This document shows positions 51,679 through 62,861 of a stretch of DNA of 64,000 bases, piece by piece. The first letter of the stretch is position 1; every line of letters starts with the position of its first letter. The stretch lies in NCBI GenBank assembly GCA_020055645.1, contig CM034546.1, forward strand, positions 60,388,001-60,452,000, written 5' to 3'. This stretch comes from Tomocerus qinae (Eukaryota; Arthropoda; Collembola; Entomobryomorpha; Tomoceridae). Made by a program: the position numbers and the translations under genes. The notes beneath the pieces were generated by a model. That model was not told where the DNA came from, searched no databases, and saw nothing but the letters and a program-made list of their open reading frames with translations.

Positions 51679-52212
51679 GGGTGTGCGTTAGGGGAGGAGC
51701 AGGGCTATTACTTTTGATTAGTAGAGCTATGCTACCGCTCAAGCCCCGAGGGCTTACTTGCAATGACTCCCGGAACAACTTTACTAAGTGCACAGACTTA
51801 CACGAAGAGACTTAGTGAAGAGTACTGAACCATGAGACGGAACGACTCAACACTGTCTCGCAACTCGATCTGGTGAGCAGGCAGAGAGGGACCGGGACAT
51901 GTAAGCCGACCACCAGTGACCACATACAAATGACTTATAGCAGTCTACTTCAACCCACCTTATCACCTCCTATCATGTGCATCCCATTGTCCACACTTGT
52001 GCTAGGTAGAACTCGTAGCACGTATACAGAACAATCCATACACTACAGACAGGGCATTGATAGATAATCATATTGTCACTAAGATCAATGATAATAACGA
52101 ATATACGGCAATGACAGCTTCCCCCAGCTCCACTACTATCATTTAGACCTGAGGCTCTCCAGACCTCAGCCTGAGAAGCGGCTGTTTAGACCACTAGAAG
52201 ACCTGAACGCCC
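51679..52212 (-). mobile_element. tRNA-derived SINE, long form
   Basis: Read on the minus strand from 52212, it matches the SINE in the BEL gag: head GGGCGTTCAGG, then CTAGTGGTCTAAACAGCCGC, AGCTGTCATTGCCGTATAT and CTATCAATGCCCTGTCTG. It ends CTCCCCTAACGCACACCC against CTCCCCCTAACACACAC in the other copy. It is 534 bp against 268 bp, because it contains an extra internal segment of about 270 bp between TGTCTGTAGTG and CTACTAATCAA. The stretch holding the B box in the short copy is missing here, so this copy is unlikely to be transcribed by RNA polymerase III from an internal promoter. I found no clear target duplication. Confidence 0.85.
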
Positions 52213-52289
52213 TGACATCCTATATCAGAGTAATTCTAGATTACTATAAGACACTTGGCATGGAAGTAAATGAGCCATTGTCAGACGTG

Positions 52290-53110
52290 TTTTAAAACTG
52301 ATTTTGGTCGAATTTTTTTTGTAAAAGCAATTAGGTAATTAGGTAAAGGTAAATTAGGTTATCGTGCCAAAACCCCGAAAAGTTGTTGAAAACCCCGAAA
52401 TTTTGCATTTCAACCGATTTTAATGTAATTTTTTTTGTAAAATCAAAAAAATAAAAGGTAATTTAGGTAAACGGGCCATAACTCTGAAAAGAAGGTGAAA
52501 ACCACGAAATTTTTGCATTTCAACCGATTTTGGTCGAATTTCTTTTGTAAAATCAAAGAAATAAAAGGTAATTTATGTAATCGTGCCAAAAATTCGAAAA
52601 AGTCGGCGAAAACCCTTAATTTTTGCATTTCAATCGATTTGCATTGAATTTCTTTTGTAAAATGAAATAAATAAAAGATTATTTAGTAATCGTGCCAAAT
52701 AACCAAAAAGTCGGTAAAAAGAAAACTCAGAATTTTTGAATTTCAACCAAATTGCATCGAATTTGTATTGTAAAAACAGAAGAAATAAAAGATAAGATCA
52801 CCGAATTATAACGTTTCAACCAATTCATATCTAATTTCTTTTGGAAAATCAAAGAAATAAAAGATTTTATAAAAAATTCGATGCAATTCGGTTGAAATTC
52901 GAGGTTTTCACAGACTTTTCGGATATTTGGCACGATTGCCTAATTTATCTTTTAATACTTTGCTTTAAAAAAAAATTCAAACCAAATCAGTTGAAATGAA
53001 AAAATTTGGGGTTTTCACCGATTTTTCGGATATTTGGCACGATTACCTAAATTACCTTTATTTCTTTGATTATACAAACGAAATTTAATCCAAATTGGTT
53101 GAAATGGAAG
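52290..53110. repeat. About 110-bp repeats with an orientation switch
   Basis: The word CATTTCAACCGATTT and relatives mark units at 52406, 52516, 52626 and about 52738, with one more near 52825. Each unit also contains TTTCTTTTGTAAAATCAAAGAAATAAAA and TCGTGCCAAA. From about 52868 the same units run in the opposite direction (GTTGAAAT at 52892, 52990 and 53098; TTGGCACGATT near 52926 and 53034). The whole is an inverted pair of short tandem arrays. Confidence 0.85.
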
Positions 53111-53480
53111 TATCCGAAATCCTTATTGTGTTGGACATAGTTCCTTCCCACCTTAATCGCTTTTTATTCGCGTTGGCGAATGAAAACCGAAGCGATTATG
53201 AAGCGAGGCGATAAACGGGCAAAGCGATTAAAGACCGAAGTGCTTAAAAGGCGAATAAGAGGCGAATAGACACCACTAAATAAAGTAAACACTTCTTAAC
53301 CACAAAAGCCCGACTCAGCAAGGAACAGCAGAGTAGAGTTGCTTGTTTCCAGAACTGACATACACGTATTTGTAGCAGAAAAAGGCATTTTTCTGATGTA
53401 AGACACACAAAGTTAATTCACCAATCTAAAGGCAAATTCGAATACCTATACTGCCAAACTATTGCGCCACGAATTTGCGC
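53111..53480. other. Spacer with GCGATTA/GCGAATA words
   Basis: Between 53155 and 53272 the words GCGATTA, GCGATAA and GCGAATA (and one inverted AATCGCTTTTTATTCGC) recur about eight times at irregular spacing. No gene seen. Confidence 0.4.
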
Positions 53481-53925
53481 ATTACTCCATATTGTACTCC
53501 ACACTTACTCCATATTGTACTCCACACTTACTCCATATTGTACTCCACACTTACTCCATATTGTACTCCACACTTACTCCATATTGTACTCCACACTTAC
53601 TCCATATTGTACTCCACACTTACTCCATATTGTACTCCACACTTACTCCATATTGTACTCCACACTTACTCCATATTGTACTCCACACTTACTCCATATT
53701 GTACTCCACACTTACTCCATATTGTACTCCACACTTACTCCATATTGTACTCCACACTTACCCCATATTGTACTCCACACTTACCCCATATTGTACTCCA
53801 CACTTACTCCATATTGTACTCCACACTTACTCCATATTGTACTGCACACTTACTCCATATTGTACTGCACACTTACTCCATATTGTACTCCACACTTACT
53901 CCATACTGTACTCCACACTTACTCC
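53481..53925 (+). repeat. 23-bp minisatellite
   Basis: About 19 copies of TTACTCCATATTGTACTCCACAC with few changes. Because 23 is not a multiple of 3 and the unit lacks stops in this phase cycle, all three plus frames stay open, giving spurious ORFs of 184-224 codons. Confidence 0.95.
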
Positions 53926-54048
53926 ACATATACTCCCCAATTACTATTTTACTCCACACTTACTCCACATATACTCCCCAATTACTATTTTACTCCACAC
54001 TTACTCCACATATACTCCCCAATTACATATTTTACTCCACACTTACTG
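53926..54048 (+). repeat. 41-bp minisatellite derived from the 23-bp unit
   Basis: Three copies of a 41-bp unit that combines the ACTTACTCCAC part of the 23-bp unit with ATATACTCCCCAATTAC. It directly continues the 23-bp array. Confidence 0.88.
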
Positions 54049-54132
54049 TCATCAAGGAGTCGGAAATAAGATGTTTACAAACGAGTCCAATGAAAAGGAA
54101 ATAAACATTAATGGATTTAAAAATAAAATTAA

Positions 54133-54330
54133 ATGAGGTATTGGAATAGAAATATTCAGGAAACCTATAGCAAACATGAATATTTTCATTGTTATTCCAA
54201 TCATGCAGCTCATGTTATGAAATCACTACCATATTCAGCTGGAATTCGCATAATTAAATGCACATCTAATAGGATAAAGGCAAACTCAGAGATAGATAAG
54301 TTGCCAGCATGCAAGAAAATTATTATGTAA
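54133..54330 (+). pseudogene. Penelope-like element reverse-transcriptase C-terminal fragment
   Basis: The frame contains KHEYFHCYSNHAAHVMKSLP followed by YSAGIRIIKCTSNRIK. Penelope-like elements have a conserved block of the form H-x-Y-L-H-x-S-x-H-P-x-H-x-K-x-S-I-P-Y-S-x-x-x-R-x-x-R-I-C-S after the polymerase core, and the spacing here agrees throughout. Only this block is present; no polymerase motifs or GIY-YIG endonuclease domain were seen nearby. The ATG at 54133 is probably not a real start. It lies about 85 bp after the minisatellite. Confidence 0.6.
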
Positions 54331-56275
54331 CTATTGAAGATGCCCATATTAAATAAATAGAAAAAAATTAAATTTTTAAAAAATAACTAGGGAAAATTGT
54401 ATGTACTTAAAAACTTCTTATCCTAAAAGACAAAAATTGTATAAACTTTAAAAATTTTCGCCCAATAAGGGCGATAAGTTATTAAGTTTACTAATACTAA
54501 TCCAAAACCATTTTCAAAATTTTGGTTGATAAAATTAATTTTATTATATTAACAAAGGATTTTGCCAAAGACGAGCTGAAAATTTAAAAGTTTGTTTTAC
54601 AGCCACATCTTTCATGATGTTGTAATTTGTATCTGTATTCTGTCTGAGAAAACACATCATTATCAACAAATTAGATAAGATTGAATATGTATTATGCTAC
54701 GTGCATTTATTAATGACACATATAGATACAGACAATCAAAAGTAACTATGCACAGTTTCAATACATAGGCCCAGTACAATCTGCAGTCAGAAATGTCTAT
54801 GTATACAGCCAGAGCTGACTAGATTTTGGTATAGTTATTTCTGACTATTTTATAGCCAGAATGGCCTATAAGTCTCCAACTCTAAGTCTCTGTTATTTTA
54901 TTTTGAACAGAAAAAATGGTTAAAAAAATAAAATTACAAACAGGTTAATTATTTCAATTTATTTCCTTTTTCAACAAAATTGGATGTGAAATATTTAAAA
55001 AATAAAGTGATGTATTTCACCATTTATTTCAAGCGAAATATTTTACTTGCCATCCCCCTGACTGTGTCACGCTTATTTTGCCTAAAATGGGTGAGAAATA
55101 GCCTAAAAGTTACATAAATTCGTTACTGTTAAGTTTAAGTGCTAAGTTTCATTAAAATATATTCAAGAATTCATGCTGGTCTAGATAGGGTCTATATTTC
55201 TCATATCTTGTTATTATGAGCCTACATACGATTACCCTATTTTGGCGAGATTCCCCTATTTTAATGAAACTGAAAAACTGATCAACCTACTGCTACGAGT
55301 ACCTTTTTGCCTACTGCTGTATCCTTTGTTGCTCAACTGCCGTTTCCTTTATTCAAATGCCACAATTAGTCAAACTGCCATTTTCCTTTATTTTACCCCC
55401 ACTTTAATTCATATCCATAAATAAATAAATAAATGATGAGGTTTGTAGAAAGGGGTAACCCTAAGCACACGTATAAATTAAACATGATTAGACGTAAAAC
55501 AGTTCTAACTCCTAAAAAAGGAATAGACAGTCTAAGATCCATACCCTGATATTCTGAGCGATTTTGGTATTACACCTATAAGACACAATGATAAATGTTT
55601 ATGTATGATTCACACCATAGTTCCATTTTATAAGAATAATATTAACATTTTAAAAGAAACATTATTTCTCAACTTAAGAAATGTAAGGAACTAAGGCGTA
55701 GTGAATTCATAGGCAGCTTAGAAATTGTAATCGCATATACCAAAATAACTACCTATGTGAATAGATATATTAAACATTGGCTAAAAAGCTATATACATTC
55801 TCATCCTGACCAAACTATTTCTGAAAATAATGTACACATACAGAGTTTTATGTAGACCCAGAAGCGGCAAACCGTTCATTCACTTGGCTTCACTTGCACA
55901 GTTATTTTAGCAAATCACCAGTACATTTAATAATCTACATTATTAAATTAGGGAATGCCGTAGACTTTTGCGTTCTGATCATGCGCGAGTTGGAGGAGGA
56001 GAGGGCTGATGATATAGCAGGCAATGTGTGCGTAGTAAGGAAGGTTGCAGTTTGGGAGATGCAGGCTATTGGGATTGGAAGAAATGCAATGCAGTGAATA
56101 GACCGAGCCGAGCGAATAAATAACAGGACAGAACAAGAGATGGCAGCTGTATTTTATCTCATATTCCGCTACAATATGAGAAATTTGCACTTACATGCAT
56201 ATATATTTTAGGCCTCAGTTAGAGTTAGAGGTGTAAGCTCATATATATTAAATTACGCAAATGTTGTACAACTGG
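54331..56275. other. AT-rich DNA without recognisable gene
   Basis: No supported coding sequence or structured repeat longer than simple AATA runs (55419-55434). The stretch 55948-56190 is richer in GC, with a short ORF on each strand and an 8-bp-stem inverted repeat (CTCATATT/AATATGAG near 56158-56180). It could be an old LTR, but no boundaries could be shown. Confidence 0.4.
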
Positions 56276-56304
56276 GTTGATGAAAAAATTATTTTTGTTA
56301 TGGG

Positions 56305-57150
56305 GCGGGGTATGGGTGGGGAAGTGGAGATTACGTGGAGCTAATAAAAAGCTTTTTTCCATTGTGGGAGGAGGATGGGTGGGGAAGTGGAGACTACGTG
56401 GAGCTAATAAAAAACTTTTTTTGCTTTGTGGGAGGGGGATGGGTGGGGAAGTGGAGACTACGTGGAGCTAATAAAAAACCTTTTTTTGCTTTGTGGGAGG
56501 GGGATGGGTGGGGAAGTGGAGACTACGTGGAGCTAATAAAAAACTTTTTTGCATTGTAGGAGGAGGAGGGGTGGGGAAGTGGAGACTACGTGGAGATAAT
56601 AAAAACTTTTTTGCATTGTGGGAGGAGGATGGATGGGGAAGTGGAGACTACTTGGAGATAATAAAAAACTTTTTTGCATTGTGGAAGGAGGATGGGTGGG
56701 GAATTGGAGATTACGTGGAGCTATTAAAAAACTTTTTTTGCTTTGTGGGAGGGGGATGTGTGGGGAAGGGGAGACTACTTGGAGATAATAAAAAACCCTT
56801 TTTGCTTTGTGGGAGTGGGATGTAAAGACTACGTGGAGCTTAAATTTTTTTGTTTAAAGCATTGGATAGGGTTGGGAAGAGAAGACTAATTGGAGCTAAT
56901 AAAAATATTTTTATGGTTTGTGGGGGGAAATGGGCGGTTAAGTGGAGACTACGTGGAGCGAACAAAAATAATTTTTGGGTTGTGGGAGGGATATGGGTAG
57001 GAAATGGAACTACGTGAATTTTATATTTTTTTGTTTAGAGGAGTGGCAAGGGTGTGGAGCTAATAAAAATATATTTTGGTCATGGAAGGGTAGGTGTAGA
57101 AAATTGGGGAATACGTGGAGCTGATAAAATAAGTTTTTGGTTTGAGGGTT
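56305..57150 (+). repeat. G-rich 62-64-bp minisatellite
   Basis: Units of the form GGATGGGTGGGGAAGTGGAG, ACTACGTGGAGCTAATAAAA, then ACTTTTTTTGC and a G-rich stretch, repeat about 13 times. Examples start at 56312, 56375 and 56439. Copies become progressively diverged to the right. ORFs of up to 110 codons here are by-products of the repeat. Confidence 0.92.
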
Positions 57151-57989
57151 AGGTTTTGAGAAGTAGAAATCACCTGAAACTGAAATAAAAATCTATTTTG
57201 AGTGAAGAAAATTGGTGGGAAGGTAACGAAAACATGGAACAGATAAAGTTTGAGGGAGTGGGTGGGGAAGGTGGAGACATTAGCCCGAAGCTGATATTAT
57301 TTTTGTTTAGGGCAAAGGAATGTCAGTTTAAGATTTGGGCCAAAGTAAAATTGCTTTTGTTTGGAAGGAGTGGAATGAATAGTGGAGCAGAGACAATACA
57401 CGGGAATAATAGAAATATATTTTAATGGGGGTAAAATCGGTGAAAATTGGAGGCTACATGAAATTTATATTTTATCTTTAAGTCAAAGCTCAAACTGTGG
57501 AATTTTCAATATAACTACTGAATAATAGGTTTCGAAGAAATTTTTAAAATTTTCTGTATGGTTGTGGGACCTGTGGTCTCAGATCCTTAGGGAATTTCCA
57601 AAAGGAATTATTGACAAATCGTTTCCATGCACCTTGGGCTTTAATTTCTATTTTGTGAGTAAAGTTTTTCGAACAATTGTTATCGTGACGAAGTCACGGG
57701 TCGAGAACGGGCTCGTTGATTAATAAGTTATATATTTCACTGAATTAATACCAGTTGTTCCCTCTATCCATTAGTTGTTTACGCCAAATGGGATTTAGTT
57801 GTTGTTCTTTTTTTTCAAAGTTTTTATCATAAATGTACGATGAATAATGATTACTAACAAGTTCATTAGTAGTAAATGATTTTGGGGCAAGCGCTATAAG
57901 TGTCTTTACTTTAGGGCACAGACATCCGAAAATCGTAATAAAGATCCAAGTAAAAAGTGTTGTGTATGTGGGTAAATGTACTTTGTACA
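57151..57989. other. Diverged minisatellite tail and AT-rich DNA
   Basis: Faint G-rich units continue to about 57430. Beyond that I see no gene or repeat with support. Confidence 0.4.
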
Positions 57990-58038
57990 TTGTACTTTGT
58001 GTAGGAAAAGCATGTTGTTTTTCCTACCCAAAGTACAA
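57990..58038. other. 20-bp-stem hairpin
   Basis: TTGTACTTTGTGTAGGAAAA (57990-58009) pairs with 58019-58038 with a single mismatch, around a 9-base loop. Short, strong and isolated; resembles a precursor-like stem, but nothing shows that it is transcribed. Confidence 0.75.
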
Positions 58039-59040
58039 AGACAAACAGTAATATTCCTGTATAAATACTTGGGGAAGAGTAAAATAAATAATTCATTCAT
58101 TTGTACACTGAAACTCTGTCCGTTTACTCTCTTATTCAATGTCATCATAATTTCACTCCATTTACTCAAAATACCATTATTGGGCATCTAATTACTTTCA
58201 AACTCATTTAATTAACTTAAATTATTCTATCAAATATTATCTTAGAAATAAAACTACCATATCAAACCACAATATTTCCTGAATGTTCTTTGTGCATCAA
58301 AATCAACTTTTTGGTATCTGGATAACTATTTTAAGGGAATTGACAGTCCTCTCAGAGCCTGACATGCCGTACTCTCTAATCCTAGGCTATGAAATGCCCC
58401 TTTCGTAGCCTAGTCTGTCACGGTGTTAGCTCATATTCTCTCACGGGCTACGACATATGTGCATTTATTTGCAAAATGTTTTTAGTTGTAAATACTATAT
58501 TTTTCACGTGCGTATTAATGTATGTAGACATTTGCCCAGGCGGGTGGGGAATATGTAAAACTGCTTCAAGTACTTATGATTCAGAAAGTAAGTGCTCAGC
58601 AAATAATAATGAGTTCAATAGTACACTTGCGTTGTTATTTAAACAAAGATAAAACTCGGCCTATAATTTAGTGACAAGTGTTTTTCTGTAGTTAACACTA
58701 TTTTGCAGTCGTTGAGTTATCTCAATATATAAAGTGATGCGTTTCATGTTCAAGTTCCAATTCCAAAGAAACTTTGTTCAAGGTAACACTTTGTAACGTT
58801 CAAGTTTGCTTTTATTCAAGCGACAGTAGAGGTGCTTCCATTACACGAATTGAATTCAATTGATAGCCTTCGGTCTACCACTGCTCTTTTCCTAAAGTCA
58901 CAGAAAGTTATAGTCATATTTGCTAAGTATCGAGTAAGTGGAATGGTGTAAGAAATTTTTTCAGTAGCATAATATTTATATAAATACCTGTGGTCTAGTT
59001 TCCATACTAATAGACTACAGTAGCAAAAGTTTTGCTGCAA
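58039..59040. other. AT-rich DNA without recognisable gene
   Basis: Only short ORFs occur here (87 codons at 58389-58652 on plus, 78 codons at 58816-59052 on minus). None has a recognisable motif. Confidence 0.4.
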
Positions 59041-59044
59041 AACT

Positions 59045-59069
59045 GTTTCCATTACAATGAAAACTATTT
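59045..59069 (+). repeat. Left remnant of the 21-bp minisatellite
   Basis: TTTCCATTACAATGAAAACT followed by ATTT is one full unit of the minisatellite that resumes at 60187 on the far side of the foldback element. Confidence 0.9.
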
Positions 59070-60186
59070 GTGTATGAATTTAAGAGATGTGTATGAAAAA
59101 AAATTTGAAATTCGATATTGAATCTCAACTAATGATAACCTATGCAGAAAGGGGAATGTAAAAAACAGTTTCTTTCCGATTTTTGATGCACCGCCCCCTT
59201 CCCGCAGGACACACCCCCCGAAGGTCGAAAAGCATATACAAAAAATCTCGGCAACTACTGGACCGATTTGGATGAAATTTTTTTTAAATTGAATGAGATA
59301 ATATTTGCCCCAGGGGTTCTGCGATTCATTTCAAAATTCGAACTCCATCATTCAAAATAAATTTCAAAATTTTGAAAAAAGTCGTTTTTTTGAAATTTAT
59401 TGCTTAGAGACCAAATCTTACTGTAATAGCTATAGAAACAGCTAGTTATCATATTGCATTAATTTGACCTCTGAAAATGTCAAAGGTCAACTTTTTGAAA
59501 CGCTTCAATATATCTTGTGTGACCTATCAATCAGCATCTAAATAACTCGAGCAGAACGATTATGATGTAAAATGACATAAATTTTTTACTAGTAAAAGGT
59601 CAAAGATCAATTTGTGACAATGTTATTTTTGTTATTTTATAGAAATTGACCTTTGACCTATTACTGGTACAAAATTCGTGTCATTTTACATCATAATCGT
59701 TCTGCTCGAGTTATTTAGATGCTGATTGATAGGTCACACAAGATATATTGAAGCGTTTCTAAAAGTTGACCTTTGACATTTTCAGAGGTCAAATTGATGT
59801 AATATGATAACTGGCTGTTTGTATAGCTATTACAGTAAGATTTGGTCAATAAGCAACAAATTTCAAAAAAACGACTTTTTTCAAAATTTTGAAATTTATT
59901 TTGAATGAAGGAGTTCGAATTTTGAAATGAATCGCAGAACCCCTGGGGCAAATATTATCTCATTCAATTTAAAAAAAATTTCATCCAAATCGGTCCAGTA
60001 GTTGCCGAGATTTTTTGTATATGCTTTTCGACCTTCGGGGGGTGTGTCCTGCGGGAAGGGGGCGGTGCATCAAAAATCGGAAAGAAACTGTTTTTTACAT
60101 TCCCCTTTCTGCATAGGTTATCATTAGTTGAGATTCAATATCGAATTTCAAATTTTTTTTCATACACATCTCTTAAATTCATACAC
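59070..60186. mobile_element. Foldback element with 544-bp inverted arms
   Basis: The left arm 59070-59613, starting GTGTATGAATTTAAG, is repeated in inverted form at 59643-60186. The arms differ at only a small number of positions, and the loop is 29 bp (59614-59642). ATTT flanks both ends (59066-59069 and 60187-60190), consistent with a 4-bp target duplication. Removing the element and one ATTT restores the 21-bp minisatellite phase exactly. No transposase is encoded. The arms include a GC-rich block (GGGGGGTGTGTCCTGCGGGA near 60038). Confidence 0.92.
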
Positions 60187-61190
60187 ATTTCCATTACAAC
60201 GGAAAATGAAAACTATTTCCATTAGAACGAAAACTATTTCCATTAGAATGAAAACTATTTCCATTACAATGGAAACTATTTCCATTACAATGAAAACTAT
60301 TTCCATTACAATGAAAACTATTTCCATTACAATGAAAACTATTTCCATTACAATGAAAACTATTTCCATTACAATGAAAACTATTTCCATTACAATGAAA
60401 ACTATTTCCATTACAATGAAAACTATTTCCATTACAATGAAAACTATTTCCATTACAATGAAAACTATTTCCATTACAATGAAAACTATTTCCATTACAA
60501 TGAAAACTATTTCCATTACAATGAAAACTATTTCCATTACAATGAAAACTATTTCCATTACAATGAAAACTATTTCCATTACAATGAAAACTATTTCCAT
60601 TACAATGAAAACTATTTCCATTACAATGAAAACTATTTCCATTACAATGAAAACTATTTCCATTACAATGAAAACTATTTCCATTACAATGAAAACTATT
60701 TCCATTACAATGAAAACTATTTCCATTACAATGAAAACTATTTCCATTACAATGAAAACTATTTCCATTACAATGAAAACTATTTCCATTACAATGAAAA
60801 CTATTTCCATTACAATGAAAACTATTTCCATTACAATGAAAACTATTTCCATTACAATGAAAACTATTTCCATTACAATGAAAACTATTTCCATTACAAT
60901 GAAAACTATTTCCATTACAATGAAAACTATTTCCATTACAATGAAAACTATTTCCATTACAATGAAAACTATTTCCATTACAATGAAAACTATTTCCATT
61001 ACAATGAAAACTATTTCCATTACAATGAAAACTATTTCCATTAGAACGAAAACTATTTCCATTAGAATGAAAACTATTTCCATTACAATGAAAACTATTT
61101 CCATTAGAACGAAAACTATTTCCATTACAATGAAAACTATTTCCATTAGAACGAAAACTATTTCCATTAGAATGGAAACTATTTCTTTTA
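60187..61190 (+). repeat. 21-bp minisatellite
   Basis: About 47 tandem copies of CTATTTCCATTACAATGAAAA. The central copies are nearly identical, and variants (ATTAGAACG, ATTAGAATG) are concentrated in the first few and last seven units. The unit is seven codons long with no stops in several frames, so both strands show ORFs of about 370-400 codons made of a seven-residue repeat. Confidence 0.95.
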
Positions 61191-61431
61191 AAATCGAGAA
61201 ATTTTTTAATGATTTAAAAATAAGGCATAATATTCTAAGTGGTAAAAATAGTACTTTAAAATCTTTGTTTAACATTTTGAAAACAATGATGTTTAAACAC
61301 TACCAATTTCATTTGTTTTAGAAATTCCCGCCTTTACTTAACAATGGACCGAGGTATGTATATTTTTTGTAGTTATAAATGCACATTCAATCAGAAGGGT
61401 TGTCATTTTCCCAATCTATAGTTCAATTTAG
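61191..61431. other. Sequence upstream of the probable spliced gene
   Basis: Contains ACAATGGACCGAG followed by GTATGT (near 61341-61359), which looks like a start codon with a donor site. However, its phase does not match the next open frame, so a first exon here is only a possibility. Confidence 0.25.
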
Positions 61432-62605
61432 TTGATACCATACCATATACTGTTTCTATTGCTCAATACAGCAGTATCAAGGGTGGGAAGCGCTCAAGAT
61501 GTTTCTGGACAAATGGGAAAAGCTTTTAAAGGTTACAATTTAACCCACGTAAGCTTTAGGAAAATTGAATATGAAAATAAGAAACCGACAACTTTTGGAG
61601 TGTTGAGTAATAATTTTATATTGTATTCTTTTAATAATAATATACTTGTACATATAGTCGTGGAAAAGTATATTCGTTACCTTGCCGTTGTACTGTTCTT
61701 TATTGTAAAGCCGTCATTGTTATTATGTTTCACAATTTCTTGGACAAGGGCGTATAGTCCAATTTTTTGTTTGGTCCAACTGTGGGTAGTTTAGAGACGG
61801 CCGTTGTAAAAAATGAGTTGATGCTTAATCAAACGTTGGGCTACGTTGACCTGTGATACGCATATCTACTGTTATTGCAGAGGTTTGATGATAGAAAGAC
61901 CTCTACAATTTATCCCCAGCAAAACTGTCAACTTATATTCTTTATCTACAAACAGAGGAGAATGTGATTCGTATGCAGCAAAAAGCTATCTTGGTGGAAT
62001 CACGTAAATTAATTTTTCTACAATAATCTTTTACTATGTTTGTTCGTCAAAAAAGAGATGTAAATTAATTTAGATTTACAATCCATGGGAAAGCACAACT
62101 TCCTATTTGTCTCAAAGGAGTAGGAGTTGTTGGACGACCCTCCATACAACCAAATGAGTTAGTGAAAGTAACAATTGAAATTCAAGATAGTTGCAATGGA
62201 ACATGGTCATTAGAGGACCAGTACCTGTCCGAACCTGATTGTCGGAAAACTATTTTATGTTCCGAAAAAACAATAAGAGTTGTTCCAAATAGGGAATACA
62301 AAATTGAAGTTTACCCTACAACTGTAAGTTATTCTTATTGAGTTCTCGAAACTGTCGGTCAGTTGAATAATATGTATATATTAAACACCGATGGTGAGAT
62401 TATCACTAATTACAAAGATTTGTGGTGGGTAAGTATTAAGTATAATTATTGATAATTGTTTCAGGGTGGACTGGTTTGGTGGAGCAATCCAAAGCATAAC
62501 ATCATTATTTACGACCAAACGGAAGGATTCAATGAACCATTGACAATGTCAATTAGTAGTACGTTTACTTGTGTGAACTATTTAGAATTTGGGCCCCTAA
62601 AATAA
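61432..62605 (+). CDS. Probable spliced gene for a secreted protein, family unknown
   Basis: Three consecutive exons fit by phase. Exon 61881-62003 lies between TTATTGCAG and GTAAAT; exon 62074-62323 between TTAATTTAG and GTAAGT; the last exon, 62465-62605, follows TTGTTTCAG and ends in TAA. The phases are 2 then 0, and both junctions keep the frame. The introns are 70 and 141 bp. The protein part has even composition, several Cys, and motifs such as LPICLKGVGVVGRPSIQPNE and GGLVWWSNPKHNIIIYDQTE. Upstream, the open frame from 61432 has a signal-peptide-like IPYHILFLLLNTAVSRVGSA, then KAFKGYNLTHVSFRKIEYEN. It lacks an ATG, and the junction to 61881 is unresolved (donors near 61600 are weak). 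AATAAA at 62627 could direct polyadenylation. No domain recognised. Confidence 0.55.
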
Positions 62606-62861
62606 TAAAAAAAATGATAGGTGAATAATAAATCTGAATTTAGTGATAACTTAAATCCAATGCTTAACATTAATTTTACCGCATTCTCTGTATTAAAAGC
62701 TTCGACTTGAAGAAATGATAGAACCTTGGACATTTAGAATGATTTTTTCGGCTCAATAAATTCAGTGAAATAGCACGGAGGTATATAATGTAAAATAATA
62801 TATAGTAGAAATTATTTATTTTAGCCCTAATGTAATAGTGAACAGTTAATTATTTCGGTGG

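Noticed and set aside
53462..54136. Three overlapping ORFs of 184-224 codons
   Set aside because: The 23-bp unit leaves all three frames open; each ORF cycles through the same repeat.
55948..56190. Possible solo LTR or ORF
   Set aside because: TG-start and inverted AATATGAG words were suggestive, but no CA end, target duplication or second copy was found.
56277..56825. Overlapping 64-110-codon ORFs rich in Gly and Trp
   Set aside because: By-products of the G-rich minisatellite; frames shift with unit length.
60128..61321. 397-codon plus and 371-codon minus ORFs
   Set aside because: Both are products of the stop-free 21-bp minisatellite; they overlap on opposite strands and extend into foldback-arm and AT-rich sequence.
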